Virus record (IMG/VR): IMGVR_UViG_3300010397_000063
Location: 1 to 41,327 of that record
Strand: one strand, 5' to 3'
Length of the DNA: 41,327 bases
DNA from: a virus
Shown here one piece after another: positions 15,552 to 23,183 of the stretch (positions are counted from its first letter, which is position 1; each line of letters begins with the position of its first letter). Made by a program: the position numbers and the translations under genes. The notes under the pieces were generated by a model, which had not been told where the DNA came from, searched no databases, and saw nothing but the letters and a program-made list of their open reading frames with translations.

Positions 15552-17794
15552 TAGTGAACAATTTCCCAATCGACGTCTGCGTCATCAGCGGCACTGCTCG
15601 AGTCGATAGTAAAACTAGTGCCAGCGACGACAGTGCGCGCGACTAGCTCGCCCGCGGCGCCAACAAAAGAACGATGCGTAAGAAAGATCTGGTCCCGATT
15701 ATCGTTAAACAGGATTTCCGCCGTATTGACAACGACGGTGCCGGCAACCATCGTCGCCCGCCCTTGAATAGGCCCAGTCGTGAAGCTGTTACCACGCCCA
15801 AAGTTTGTCGTGTAGCTTGAGAACAGATTTCCGTTACTGGTATTGCCGATGAAGTTGTTATCCAAGACTCTGCAGCCATTGCCCGTGACGTTCACGGCTC
15901 GCGTTGTTCCGCTGACGCGCATCCCGGTGATCTTGCAGTTGCTGCCAGTGATATCGACGCCGAATCCGGTAGCCGTTTTGACCTCGCCTCCGGTTACCGA
16001 CACGTCGTCTCCTCGCCAGTCGATCGCTGTTCCCGTGATCCCAAGTAGCGTGTTGCCAGTGACCGCTCCTCCGGATGGCAATGTCGCCACAATTCCTCGG
16101 TTGCCGACAGTGTCGCAGGTGTTCTCTGAAATGGACGGGCTTGTGTTCGCTGCGTTCAGGTAAATGCACTCCGAGGAAACGTTCGTGAATGTGTTCCCTG
16201 TAACTTTGATCGTCGTGCCCGTGGAGACTGCGTCCATGTAGAATCCGCGCTGGATCAAGGTGCCTACATTGGCTGCCACTACTGATTTTGTGGACGGGTT
16301 TCTAAACCGAACTGCCGCCTGCGTGATATTCCTGCAGCTGTTTGCCGTGAAGGTCGAGCTGCGTGGGCCTACGGCAACAATGCAATCGCGGCCGGATGTG
16401 TCGATCTCGTTTGCGGAAACGACATTGCCGTCGCTGATATTGGAGTTGTCTCCGTTGATCGAAATACCGCCGACGGGAAGCGTCCCGTCCGATTGTTGTT
16501 TCGCGACATCATAAAGAACGTTATTAGCGGCGACCGACCGATAGGCGCCTTGCAGATAGATCCCCGTCCCCGCCGTGTTTGTAATTCGATTCCGAGTCAC
16601 GACCGCATTCGTAAATGAGCCAGGACTCGAAAAGGCATAGACGTTGATCGCATATCCGGAGCAGTTCGTACATGCGCCGGTGGTGTGCATCTGATTGTTT
16701 TGATCGATGTCGTTTCCGCTGACTTCGCAATAGTTGCAGTTGTAGAGGCTGACGCTGATTGGCGTGGTCGATCCGCTGCCGCCGATTGTGTTGTTTAAGA
16801 CTCGGATATTCGTCGTAACGTTCAGCGTGGTTTCGCCGCTAACGATGTCATAGGCACCCTGAGTCGGAGTACCAACGATACCGTTGCCGTGGATGTAGTT
16901 CCTTTCAATAACAACATCGCTGCAGCTTTCCAATTCGATCGATGCCAGGTGCCCCCCGGAAAGAGTAGCCGCACCGCTCATGTCGTTGTCATGAATCTGA
17001 ATGCGGTTCGACGTGTCGCAGCTCGTCTGAGTCCGGCCCCCGGTGAACTTCAGATGATCAATTTCAATATCGGAGGAATTAGTGAATGTAATTCCCGTCG
17101 CACTTCCCGTGAAGGTGAGCGTCGCCGTCTTGTCTCCGCAGTCATGAATGCGAATCTTGGAGGCCGCGCTAATCGATTGAGTGACGCTGACGGTGTAGGT
17201 GGCCCCACAGAGGATCAGGTCGACGGGCTTTGTGACGCCGCTGAAGACGTTCTGCGCAATCGTCTGCGTTCCTTGGATGCCGGTGGCGTCTGCGACTCCA
17301 CCGGTGGAAGGAAGAGCGGCAATGCAGGCCGCGATCTTCGCGCCGGCGTTCGCGCCGACATACCGCGAACAAAGAGCAGTGCCGTTCCAGGTCGGCAAGA
17401 AAGCCAGATCATACACACCATCGCGCTGCCAAATCTGGCTTCCAACCGTCGTTCCATTGCAGGTATTCCCAGTGCCAGGCCCATACAGAGTGACCCGATA
17501 GGGGCCGCCGCCCTGAATGTAAATCGCAGTGCTCGCCCCGCCACCTGTTTGAGGAATCCCGAGCGCGCTCAGCGTGACCGGATTCGGAAGAACGGAACTC
17601 AGTGCCGCATCGGAATATACGTCATAACGGATGCTTGTGCCCGATTGCTGAAAGCACAGTTTTCCATTTGCCGCCGCTCCACCGCTCGCATTCTGAAACT
17701 GGGGAGGAAGTGCCGGCAAAAGGGCACCGTTAGTCTGAGCGAATGCCGGGATACTGAAGAGAATCGAGACCGCCAGTAAAAGACAACGCTTCAT
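15551..17794 (-). CDS. Beta-helix tailspike with N-terminal signal peptide (747 aa)
   Basis: ATG 17794 starts MKRCLLLAVSILFSIPAFAQ, a textbook Sec signal peptide with cleavage after AFA; a GTG seven codons upstream would only extend it. The next segment (GKLCFQQSGTSIRYDVYSDA, then IYIQGGGPYRVTLYG) matches the virion-binding N-terminal domain of many phage tail fibres. Residues about 150-680 are parallel beta-helix rungs rich in Asn, Ser and Gly (NSSDIEIDHLKFTGG, VIERNYIHGNGI, VTRNRITNTAGTGIYLQG). The C-terminal cap contains SFTIDSSSAADDADVDWEI, also common in fibre tips. Likely role: binding or degrading surface polysaccharide. A secretion signal on a tailspike is odd (see findings). Confidence 0.88.
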   Translation of the reverse strand: MKRCLLLAVSILFSIPAFAQTNGALLPALPPQFQNASGGAAANGKLCFQQSGTSIRYDVYSDAALSSVLPNPVTLSALGIPQTGGGASTAIYIQGGGPYRVTLYGPGTGNTCNGTTVGSQIWQRDGVYDLAFLPTWNGTALCSRYVGANAGAKIAACIAALPSTGGVADATGIQGTQTIAQNVFSGVTKPVDLILCGATYTVSVTQSISAASKIRIHDCGDKTATLTFTGSATGITFTNSSDIEIDHLKFTGGRTQTSCDTSNRIQIHDNDMSGAATLSGGHLASIELESCSDVVIERNYIHGNGIVGTPTQGAYDIVSGETTLNVTTNIRVLNNTIGGSGSTTPISVSLYNCNYCEVSGNDIDQNNQMHTTGACTNCSGYAINVYAFSSPGSFTNAVVTRNRITNTAGTGIYLQGAYRSVAANNVLYDVAKQQSDGTLPVGGISINGDNSNISDGNVVSANEIDTSGRDCIVAVGPRSSTFTANSCRNITQAAVRFRNPSTKSVVAANVGTLIQRGFYMDAVSTGTTIKVTGNTFTNVSSECIYLNAANTSPSISENTCDTVGNRGIVATLPSGGAVTGNTLLGITGTAIDWRGDDVSVTGGEVKTATGFGVDITGSNCKITGMRVSGTTRAVNVTGNGCRVLDNNFIGNTSNGNLFSSYTTNFGRGNSFTTGPIQGRATMVAGTVVVNTAEILFNDNRDQIFLTHRSFVGAAGELVARTVVAGTSFTIDSSSAADDADVDWEIVH

Positions 17795-17842
17795 GTCGTG
17801 ATCCGTTGTCCCCACCGGCCAGAATGGGGAAGAGTTTAAAAG

Positions 17843-18097
17843 TTAGTTCTGAGGAAAGAGATGTACCGGCTGATCCGAGATCAACCTCAAAACGATATTT
17901 GCGCCGATCATTACCGGAGCTGCGAATTTCTGTGGCAGCACGCCCGAAAGCGTAAGGGCGAGTCCGGCGACATTGCCCCAAAAGGTTTTACTGAGAAACA
18001 AATGTTTCGAGTCCATCGAATCCACTTCCTTTCTGATCTCCTCGTACTGTCCGAGGGCTTTATTGAGAGTCAAAATGTCTTTAATCTTGCGGAACAT
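17843..18097 (-). CDS. Small membrane-associated protein, possible lysis accessory (84 aa)
   Basis: A charged N-terminal helix (IKDILTLNKALGQYEEIRKE) is followed by a hydrophobic segment from WGNVAGLALTLSGVLP to APVMIGANIVLRLI, possibly one or two membrane passes. It overlaps the upstream gene by 17 nt and lies downstream of the lytic transglycosylase. This composition fits holin-like or release proteins, but no family signature is visible. Confidence 0.65.
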   Translation of the reverse strand: MFRKIKDILTLNKALGQYEEIRKEVDSMDSKHLFLSKTFWGNVAGLALTLSGVLPQKFAAPVMIGANIVLRLISDQPVHLFPQN

Positions 18098-18305
18098 CTT
18101 CCGTTTTCCCTGCTTCCGGAACCTTGACGTTCAAGGTGGCCATCGCCTGTCGTAAATTCATCGCGAGAGCGTGAGTAGCACCGTAGGCCCAGCGCGCCCA
18201 GTAATTCGCGTTCTCTGGAAGCGGCGGCATGCTGCCTGCAACCGCCGCGAAAACCATGTAGGCGATAATCACTTCGATTCCGTGCGAATTGACCCAGTGA
18301 ATCAT
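18081..18305 (-). CDS. Putative holin-like membrane protein (74 aa)
   Basis: It starts with ATG overlapping the transglycosylase stop (ATGA at 18302-18305). A hydrophobic segment, IEVIIAYMVFAAVAGSMPPL, is followed by NYWARWAYGATHALAMNLRQ, an amphipathic helix, and an acidic tail. The size, the membrane helix and the position directly after the endolysin suggest a holin or its partner. Confidence 0.65.
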   Translation of the reverse strand: MIHWVNSHGIEVIIAYMVFAAVAGSMPPLPENANYWARWAYGATHALAMNLRQAMATLNVKVPEAGKTEDVPQD

Positions 18306-18766
18306 GGTCTCGGCATCACTCCTGAATTGAGATAGGCGTAGTCTTTGTAGTGCGCCATTACGAGATCCGGATAGTTCGCATTCCCGCCGCCGTTGTACTG
18401 AAGCAGGGCGGCGGGAACGTCGCCGTTGTTTTTATCCAGGCATCGCTTGAGTTTTCGGCATCCATAGATGACAGCATTCAGCGGCTCGAGCAGCTCGGTC
18501 AGAAACTTTCCGTCAAAACCGAACTCGCGCGCCGTCTGTCCCATAATCTGCATGAGTCCGAACGATGTGGCTCGCATGGTTTTCTCGGTCTGTGACAGCC
18601 CCGTCATGCTTTCGATGTAGCGCGAATAGAAACCGGGCTCGTATCGCACCGCGAATTGCTGCCAACCATCAGATTCGTGAGCGCAGACTGCGCATACTAG
18701 TGCCGGATCGAGTCCTTGATTCAGGGCGGTCGCTATCGCCGCCTTCTCGAGCTCATCTCGCGTCAC
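18302..18766 (-). CDS. Lytic transglycosylase-type endolysin (154 aa)
   Basis: SLT-like lysozyme fold: catalytic Glu31 in AHESDGW, then SFGLMQIMGQTAREFGF (the S-x-G-xx-Q motif) and the LQYNGGG motif near residue 122. Lytic transglycosylases cleave the MurNAc-GlcNAc bond of peptidoglycan. There is no signal peptide or signal-anchor helix, so it would need a holin to reach the wall; two membrane proteins follow immediately. The GTG start overlaps the previous stop (GTGA at 18763-18766). Confidence 0.9.
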   Translation of the reverse strand: MTRDELEKAAIATALNQGLDPALVCAVCAHESDGWQQFAVRYEPGFYSRYIESMTGLSQTEKTMRATSFGLMQIMGQTAREFGFDGKFLTELLEPLNAVIYGCRKLKRCLDKNNGDVPAALLQYNGGGNANYPDLVMAHYKDYAYLNSGVMPRP

Positions 18767-18924
18767 GATTCTTTTAAGTCCTCATAGCGCTTCTTTGCGA
18801 ACTTCTCGGCACTATCCATGTACCCCTTCAGGATTGGTTCCGCGTTGATGATGTTCTGATGATCCTGCCGCAGTCGGTCGAAATCCTCAGAGAATGCTTT
18901 CAGTTCTTCCGGATTAGCTTTCAT
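18763..18924 (-). CDS. Small helical protein (53 aa)
   Basis: A short frame coupled by GTGA overlap to the transglycosylase gene. The product is a charged, probably coiled helix (KANPEELKAFSEDFDRLRQD ... YMDSAEKFAKKRYEDLKES). No membrane segment. The function is unknown; a lysis regulator or spanin-like cytoplasmic partner is possible. Strict chaining with neighbours is the main evidence. Confidence 0.6.
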   Translation of the reverse strand: MKANPEELKAFSEDFDRLRQDHQNIINAEPILKGYMDSAEKFAKKRYEDLKES

Positions 18925-19006
18925 GACTCGTTTTCCTCAATCGATCGCGCTTGCAGATTGGACAGTTGCCTAAAATAGCCAGCCTGCCGTTCGGATACTG
19001 AAACAT
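18914..19006 (-). CDS. Possible micro-protein with CPIC motif (30 aa)
   Basis: ATG 19006 has AGGTGG 9 nt upstream and the frame overlaps the next gene by 11 nt. The product is MFQYPNGRLAILGNCPICKR plus a basic tail, with a single Cys pair. The open frame extends upstream to about 19114 but would overlap the membrane-protein gene. Weakly supported; it fills the only gap in the lysis cassette. Confidence 0.35.
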   Translation of the reverse strand: MFQYPNGRLAILGNCPICKRDRLRKTSHES

Positions 19007-19052
19007 CAGCCAAAGCCACCTGTAGAAATGAAACAGACGGCAGGCGACACTC

Positions 19053-19292
19053 TTAACCTTCTCGCTTATTGAGCCTGTATTCGATGTTCCTAACCCGGTC
19101 TTCATATCCCTCAACCAACGTTGTTACTCGCGTTGTTGCTAACGTGACACCGTTGAGAGCTTCCGTGACTTTTACGTCACGTTCCGCGTCATGCTTCGAA
19201 TGCTGGTACATCACATATCCAATTAGAAACAGAGCCAATGCAATCAGCGGATCGAAGTGCATCAGTTTGGCAAGTTCGATGATGTCTCCCAT
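19053..19292 (-). CDS. Single-pass membrane protein with coiled-coil tail (79 aa)
   Basis: The N-terminal segment ELAKLMHFDPLIALALFLIG forms a membrane helix followed by a charged coiled coil (KHDAERDVKVTEALNGVT ... VEGYEDRVRNIEYRLNK). This layout is common for small phage proteins at the start of lysis cassettes (holin- or Rz/spanin-like). A GGGAGGAGG ribosome site lies upstream. No lipobox is present. Confidence 0.7.
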   Translation of the reverse strand: MGDIIELAKLMHFDPLIALALFLIGYVMYQHSKHDAERDVKVTEALNGVTLATTRVTTLVEGYEDRVRNIEYRLNKREG

Positions 19293-19313
19293 TTCTGTCT
19301 GAGCCTCCTCCCT

Positions 19314-20768
19314 CTATCGAACCGTATCTGTGATGGAAAACGTCAAACCGGTGCCGCCGATCGTGCCAGCGATCACCACGTCATATCGAATACGGTCGCC
19401 GCAGACACCATGCCGAACCGTACCAGCGGCCAGCGTCCTAGTTCCTTCATTCGATCCACCTGTATCTGTCTTCATCGTGGCTGTATTGACCGACACCACG
19501 CCCGGACCTGCTGTCGTGATGGTTTGAGGCTGTAGCTCACAGTTGATGGCGGCAATAAACTGTTTTGCGCCTGTCGTGGCGATTTGGGTGAAATGGACAA
19601 CATCCCAACAGGCGGGTAGAGAGTCGCACATCTGGACATACATATCGTACGTTTCATTGGCCGAGTCCCTCTCAGCCGCAGTCACGTTAAAGTCAAGGAT
19701 GTGCTGCTTAAATCCGGCCACACCGGTTTTCGCTGTACCGGTCGTAGTCGATGTGGCATTGCCGGACGCCTGAAGGGTAAACGATCCGCCTGCTACATAA
19801 ACATTCGCCGCGGCAAAGTGAGGATCGGTGGACGTTGCTGATCCTGATTTCTGCGCGTCGAATGTGGTTCCGTTGTAGACGTAAGTACCGCTGGTCGCGA
19901 TTCCAGCCGATTGTCCAGTTGCACCGGTTGTTACATCTCTTTGTCGGTTGAAAACGGTCGAGCTTGTGCCCTGCAACATCGGGCCGTCAGCCGGAATGAG
20001 GTCGCCGTTCCGACCATCGGTGTTATAGGTCAGATTTCCAGTAGGAGCCCATGTGTTGGTTGTCTGCCAAAGGCTGGGAACGACCGTCAGTACTCCGCCC
20101 GAAACTGCCGACCCGTTTCCATTACCAACCGTGAGATTGACGGCGTTAGTACCATCTGATGCCCCGATACGAACCGGATTTCCGGATAGCGCTGCTCCAG
20201 AAGCCGCCGCGCCGCCCACTGCCAAAAGGCCGTTGACACCGCCAGTCACAACAGTATTGCCGCCGACCTGAGCGAGGTTTTGGCTTGCCGTCACCGCGCC
20301 AGAACTGGACAAGGTTGTTGGGGGATTGAGGCCGGATTGAATTGTGATATTCGCCGCACCGCTCGTGAATGCGGAGGTGCGCACGCGAATTCCAATCAGC
20401 CCGGACGTTGAGAATTGCCAACTGCCAGTACCGGTTGTTGAGGTCACGCCAGTTCCAACTGTGAGCGGCACGCCGGTAATCGCAGCCCAATTACTCCCGT
20501 CAACAGTTCCTTCAAACTGGTTTGTCGCGCTATAGGTTCCGCTGATCGCAACCGCGGCGCCGCCGTTATTGGGCGAAACAGTCGCAATGACGCAGGAACC
20601 GCTGGTAGAACAATCGGTAGACGCTGCCGTGTTGAATCCTCGCACGGCCGGATTTACCTGAGCCATGAGTCGCGTTGCAGCAATCGCCATCAGGAAGCAC
20701 GCAATGGCAATCCGTAAACAATTCCGTCGAAAGCTGGCCATTTGTTTGGACCTCATAGAGAAGTTCAT
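19314..20768 (-). CDS. Signal-peptide-bearing structural-operon protein (484 aa)
   Basis: The start overlaps the gp4-like stop (ATGA). A basic n-region is followed by a hydrophobic core and Ala-Gln cleavage site (IAIACFLMAIAATRLMAQ, around residues 20-37). The mature part is Ser/Thr/Gly/Asn-rich beta sequence with FEGTVDGSNWAAITGVP (carbohydrate-binding-like or Ig-like), then a second domain with TYDMYVQMCDSLPACWDVVH and paired cysteines. The position between the head-tail adaptor and lysis genes suggests a head fibre, decoration or tail accessory protein. Function unknown. Confidence 0.8.
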   Translation of the reverse strand: MNFSMRSKQMASFRRNCLRIAIACFLMAIAATRLMAQVNPAVRGFNTAASTDCSTSGSCVIATVSPNNGGAAVAISGTYSATNQFEGTVDGSNWAAITGVPLTVGTGVTSTTGTGSWQFSTSGLIGIRVRTSAFTSGAANITIQSGLNPPTTLSSSGAVTASQNLAQVGGNTVVTGGVNGLLAVGGAAASGAALSGNPVRIGASDGTNAVNLTVGNGNGSAVSGGVLTVVPSLWQTTNTWAPTGNLTYNTDGRNGDLIPADGPMLQGTSSTVFNRQRDVTTGATGQSAGIATSGTYVYNGTTFDAQKSGSATSTDPHFAAANVYVAGGSFTLQASGNATSTTTGTAKTGVAGFKQHILDFNVTAAERDSANETYDMYVQMCDSLPACWDVVHFTQIATTGAKQFIAAINCELQPQTITTAGPGVVSVNTATMKTDTGGSNEGTRTLAAGTVRHGVCGDRIRYDVVIAGTIGGTGLTFSITDTVR

Positions 20769-21547
20769 CCTGGGAGCCTCGTGAGCCAGTTGAAGCCGCT
20801 GGCTTTGCTGCGATCGGCGCCGCCCACTGTGTTTATCTTCGGAGGCGGCACGTTCACGCTTTGGAGGTCGGCGCGGGCCAGTCGCGCCTGCCGTTGAAGT
20901 TCAGTGAGATCGGTACGTTTCGGAAATGAAAGCCAGAGGCGCTCCGCCAGGCTCAAGATCACTGCTTCTTCATAACCATCTGGCAGCGCGATCGGCGTCG
21001 TGATGTCGCTGATGCTGATTTGCGCCATCTGGTTCCACCACGACAAATCCAGTTGATAATTCGTCGCGGTCGGGAATGCGGGCCATGGGCGAATGGTTCC
21101 GTTCAGCGTTCCACCGCCAGGCCGAATGTAATAGATCGTGTTCGGGAATGTCGCGGACAGCTGCGGAATCGAAATCTGCTGCCACTGATCCTGATTGATC
21201 ACGGCGAGCTGCAGCTGAACATTGGGCCCGCTGAGCCCGGTCATCACCAGCTGCACGCCTTCGCGGAGATTCGCGGGCGCATTACCGGATGAAACAACAA
21301 AATCCGGAGTCGGCACGTTCGTCGCTGCGCCGATCGTATAGGAGTCTTTCGAAGTGGTGAAGGTGAATGCTTCTTCCTGAATGAAACTCGCGAAACGTTT
21401 CCGTGTGTTCCACCGACTGACCAAAGAGTTGTATCGACGGACACACAAATCGGTATCTTCGGCTTTGGGAGAGGTCTGAGCCGCTCCCAAAACACCGAGA
21501 GTTTCTAAAGCACCTCGAAAGATATCGACCGGCGCAACGAGAGGCAT
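20765..21547 (-). CDS. P22 gp4-like head-tail adaptor / tail accessory factor (260 aa)
   Basis: Family-like landmarks: helical N-terminus DIFRGALETLGVLGAAQTSP, then LCVRRYNSLVSRWNTRKRF, FTFTTSKDSYTIG, IYYIRPGGGTLNG, and LPDGYEEAVILSLAERLWLS near the C-terminus. In P22, gp4 binds under the portal and starts tail assembly. It follows the coat gene region and precedes the tail genes, as expected. TAATG overlap with the upstream gene. Confidence 0.8.
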   Translation of the reverse strand: MPLVAPVDIFRGALETLGVLGAAQTSPKAEDTDLCVRRYNSLVSRWNTRKRFASFIQEEAFTFTTSKDSYTIGAATNVPTPDFVVSSGNAPANLREGVQLVMTGLSGPNVQLQLAVINQDQWQQISIPQLSATFPNTIYYIRPGGGTLNGTIRPWPAFPTATNYQLDLSWWNQMAQISISDITTPIALPDGYEEAVILSLAERLWLSFPKRTDLTELQRQARLARADLQSVNVPPPKINTVGGADRSKASGFNWLTRLPG

Positions 21548-22008
21548 TACGCTGCGGGGACCTCATCGGCTTTTTTCTTCTTCTTGCCGCCGCCCTTCGA
21601 CTTCGACGCGGCCTGTTGCAGTAAGAGGTTCTCAAGTCGCGCGAGTCGTTCCTTCGTCTCCGCGAGCTCGGCCTGGGTGTCGGCTTGAGCCTTCGGACCA
21701 AATGAAGCTGCTGCGACCTGCTCCGCCGGCGCCTTGGCTTTGTGATTGTCGAGATGTTCGAAGGAGTAGCCCAGCGCCTCATATTCGGCCTGTTCCTTCT
21801 TGTTGTTCACCTTGACATTCGGGTGTTCCGGATGGGACATGAGTTTCGGCCATTCCTGATGCGTGTACTCGGTCACATACCCCGGACCGCCGTCCTCGAC
21901 AGGCTTTGTCCACTTGTCGAGTTCTTTCTGGTTGTGGCAATAAATCACGTGGCCGTTCTTGTAGACGGGAACCACGGGATTCATGCCGGTGAATCGCTCT
22001 GCTGCCAT
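21547..22008 (-). CDS. Head-region protein with Lys-rich coiled tail (153 aa)
   Basis: ATG 22008 has AGGAG 7 nt upstream, which fixes the start; the open frame continues about 170 nt further into the neighbour's end but without support. The N-terminal domain (MNPVVPVYKNGHVIYCHNQK, then WPKLMSHPEHPNVKVNNK) is followed by a coiled coil (AELAETKERLARLENLLLQQ) and a Lys cluster (GGGKKKKKAD). No family is recognised; possibly a head completion or head-to-scaffold protein. Confidence 0.7.
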   Translation of the reverse strand: MAAERFTGMNPVVPVYKNGHVIYCHNQKELDKWTKPVEDGGPGYVTEYTHQEWPKLMSHPEHPNVKVNNKKEQAEYEALGYSFEHLDNHKAKAPAEQVAAASFGPKAQADTQAELAETKERLARLENLLLQQAASKSKGGGKKKKKADEVPAA

Positions 22009-22027
22009 TTCAAATCTCCTTAAAGAT

Positions 22028-22047
22028 GGGCGAGCCGAAGCCCGCCC
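22028..22047 (-). other. Intergenic hairpin after the signal-peptide protein gene
   Basis: GGGCG and CGCCC arms enclose a GC-rich loop in the 46-bp gap between the genes ending at 22055 and starting at 22008. It has no U-tract, so it is more likely an RNA-processing, stability or pausing element than a terminator. Confidence 0.35.
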
Positions 22048-22054
22048 CTCGAAA

Positions 22055-23119
22055 TTAGTACAGACAGCCGATAGGGCCGATGTCTGCCGTGAAGGTTGTC
22101 GGTGCCGTAATGCTGGCCGCAACGGTTCCGAAGGTACTGGATGGATTCGCCGTGAACAGGTTATTGAACGTGCTAGCAGCAACCGTTCGGATACCGTTCA
22201 CGTCGGCCGTGTCGTCCTGCAGCGAGAAGTAATACAGCGCTGGGCCAACGACGATGCGCGTGGCTGTGAATGCAATTTGCTGGAATGCGTCATTGCCCGT
22301 CGCAGCAGTGCCGGCCGTGGCCGTATTCGCGATCAACTTGCCGGCAGAATCGTACAGGATGAAGATCTTCTTCGATGCACCATCGACAGCCGATCCGTTG
22401 AGGTTGGAAAGGCCTGTTGCGAATACCGTGTTCGGCACAAAGAGGCTTGCCGTATATAAGACGTTATTCGCAGTCGTTGTGCTTGTTCCGAAGGAGCCAT
22501 AAGCTACCGAACCAATCGGAACATTACATGCCTGAATCAGAGGAAGAGACCCCGGGTAATCCGGCAGAGTTCCCGGCACCCAGCTACCGCCCAGACAGTC
22601 CACCGTATTGCCGTAAGAACTGCCAGCACCGGTTGGGCTGGCAGTGACGAAGAACACCGGCAGAATTGCATTCTGCGTGCGCGTACAGGCACCCACTGGC
22701 AGGGTTCCAACGAAGGTTGCTCCATTCACACTGGCGCCGACGGCAGGTGAACCGACGACCGTGCTGATGGTTCCGGTATTCGGATTGAAGGTCCCGCTGT
22801 ATCCGCAGAACACCTGCTTACCGGATGCGTGCGCTGTGGCGAGTCCTTGCTTTGCACGTAGCACGGTTAAGGTCGTACTGGAGATCGAGCGGATCTGAAC
22901 CAATTCCTGATCGATCAAGCAATAGGACTGCAGCGAAGTTGTCGACGCAGTGATACCCGTCGCGCTCGCAACAACCATGGTGCCTGCACCGGCGGTACCG
23001 GGGGCGGTCATGGCGGTTGAAAGCGTGGTGCGCGTCGGAGAGGACTGAGCCTGGAGTGCTGGAGTGAAGACAACCGCCAGCACCACCATCAAGAGAAGCA
23101 TTTTTACCAATCGAGTCAT
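22055..23119 (-). CDS. Signal-peptide-bearing putative decoration protein (354 aa)
   Basis: ATG 23119 is preceded by AAGGAG at 8 nt. Residues 1-24 are a signal peptide (TRLVKMLLLMVVLAVVF, then TPALQAQ). The mature protein begins SSPTRTTLSTAMTA, with an early segment resembling phage fibre head-binding sequences (YCLIDQELVQIRSISSTTLT). The rest is beta-rich Ser/Thr/Ala/Gly with several Cys and ends FTADIGPIGCLY. It lies directly downstream of the coat protein, the usual place for decoration proteins. I infer a capsid-surface or fibre protein. Confidence 0.8.
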   Translation of the reverse strand: MTRLVKMLLLMVVLAVVFTPALQAQSSPTRTTLSTAMTAPGTAGAGTMVVASATGITASTTSLQSYCLIDQELVQIRSISSTTLTVLRAKQGLATAHASGKQVFCGYSGTFNPNTGTISTVVGSPAVGASVNGATFVGTLPVGACTRTQNAILPVFFVTASPTGAGSSYGNTVDCLGGSWVPGTLPDYPGSLPLIQACNVPIGSVAYGSFGTSTTTANNVLYTASLFVPNTVFATGLSNLNGSAVDGASKKIFILYDSAGKLIANTATAGTAATGNDAFQQIAFTATRIVVGPALYYFSLQDDTADVNGIRTVAASTFNNLFTANPSSTFGTVAASITAPTTFTADIGPIGCLY

Positions 23120-23149
23120 GTTCAAATCTCCTTAAAAGGTTTTGGTGTA

Positions 23150-23170
23150 GGGGCGGTCTGACCCCGCCCC
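23150..23170 (-). other. Perfect 7-bp hairpin downstream of the coat gene
   Basis: GGGGCGG and CCGCCCC arms with a 7-nt loop lie in the gap between the coat stop (23184) and the next gene. On the minus strand it is followed by ACACCAAAACCTTTT, a poor terminator tail. It may protect the abundant coat mRNA or attenuate downstream transcription. Confidence 0.5.
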
Positions 23171-23183
23171 TGCTGGTTTCGTC

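Noticed and set aside
18640-18680. Third copy of the GGTTGGCAGC direct repeat
   Set aside because: The similarity on the minus strand comes from the conserved ESDGWQQ coding stretch of the transglycosylase and does not extend beyond a short core.
22009-22182. N-terminal extension of the 21547-22008 gene
   Set aside because: A strong AGGAG site directly before ATG 22008, and low-quality Arg/Pro/Ser-rich sequence upstream that overlaps the neighbour gene's end.
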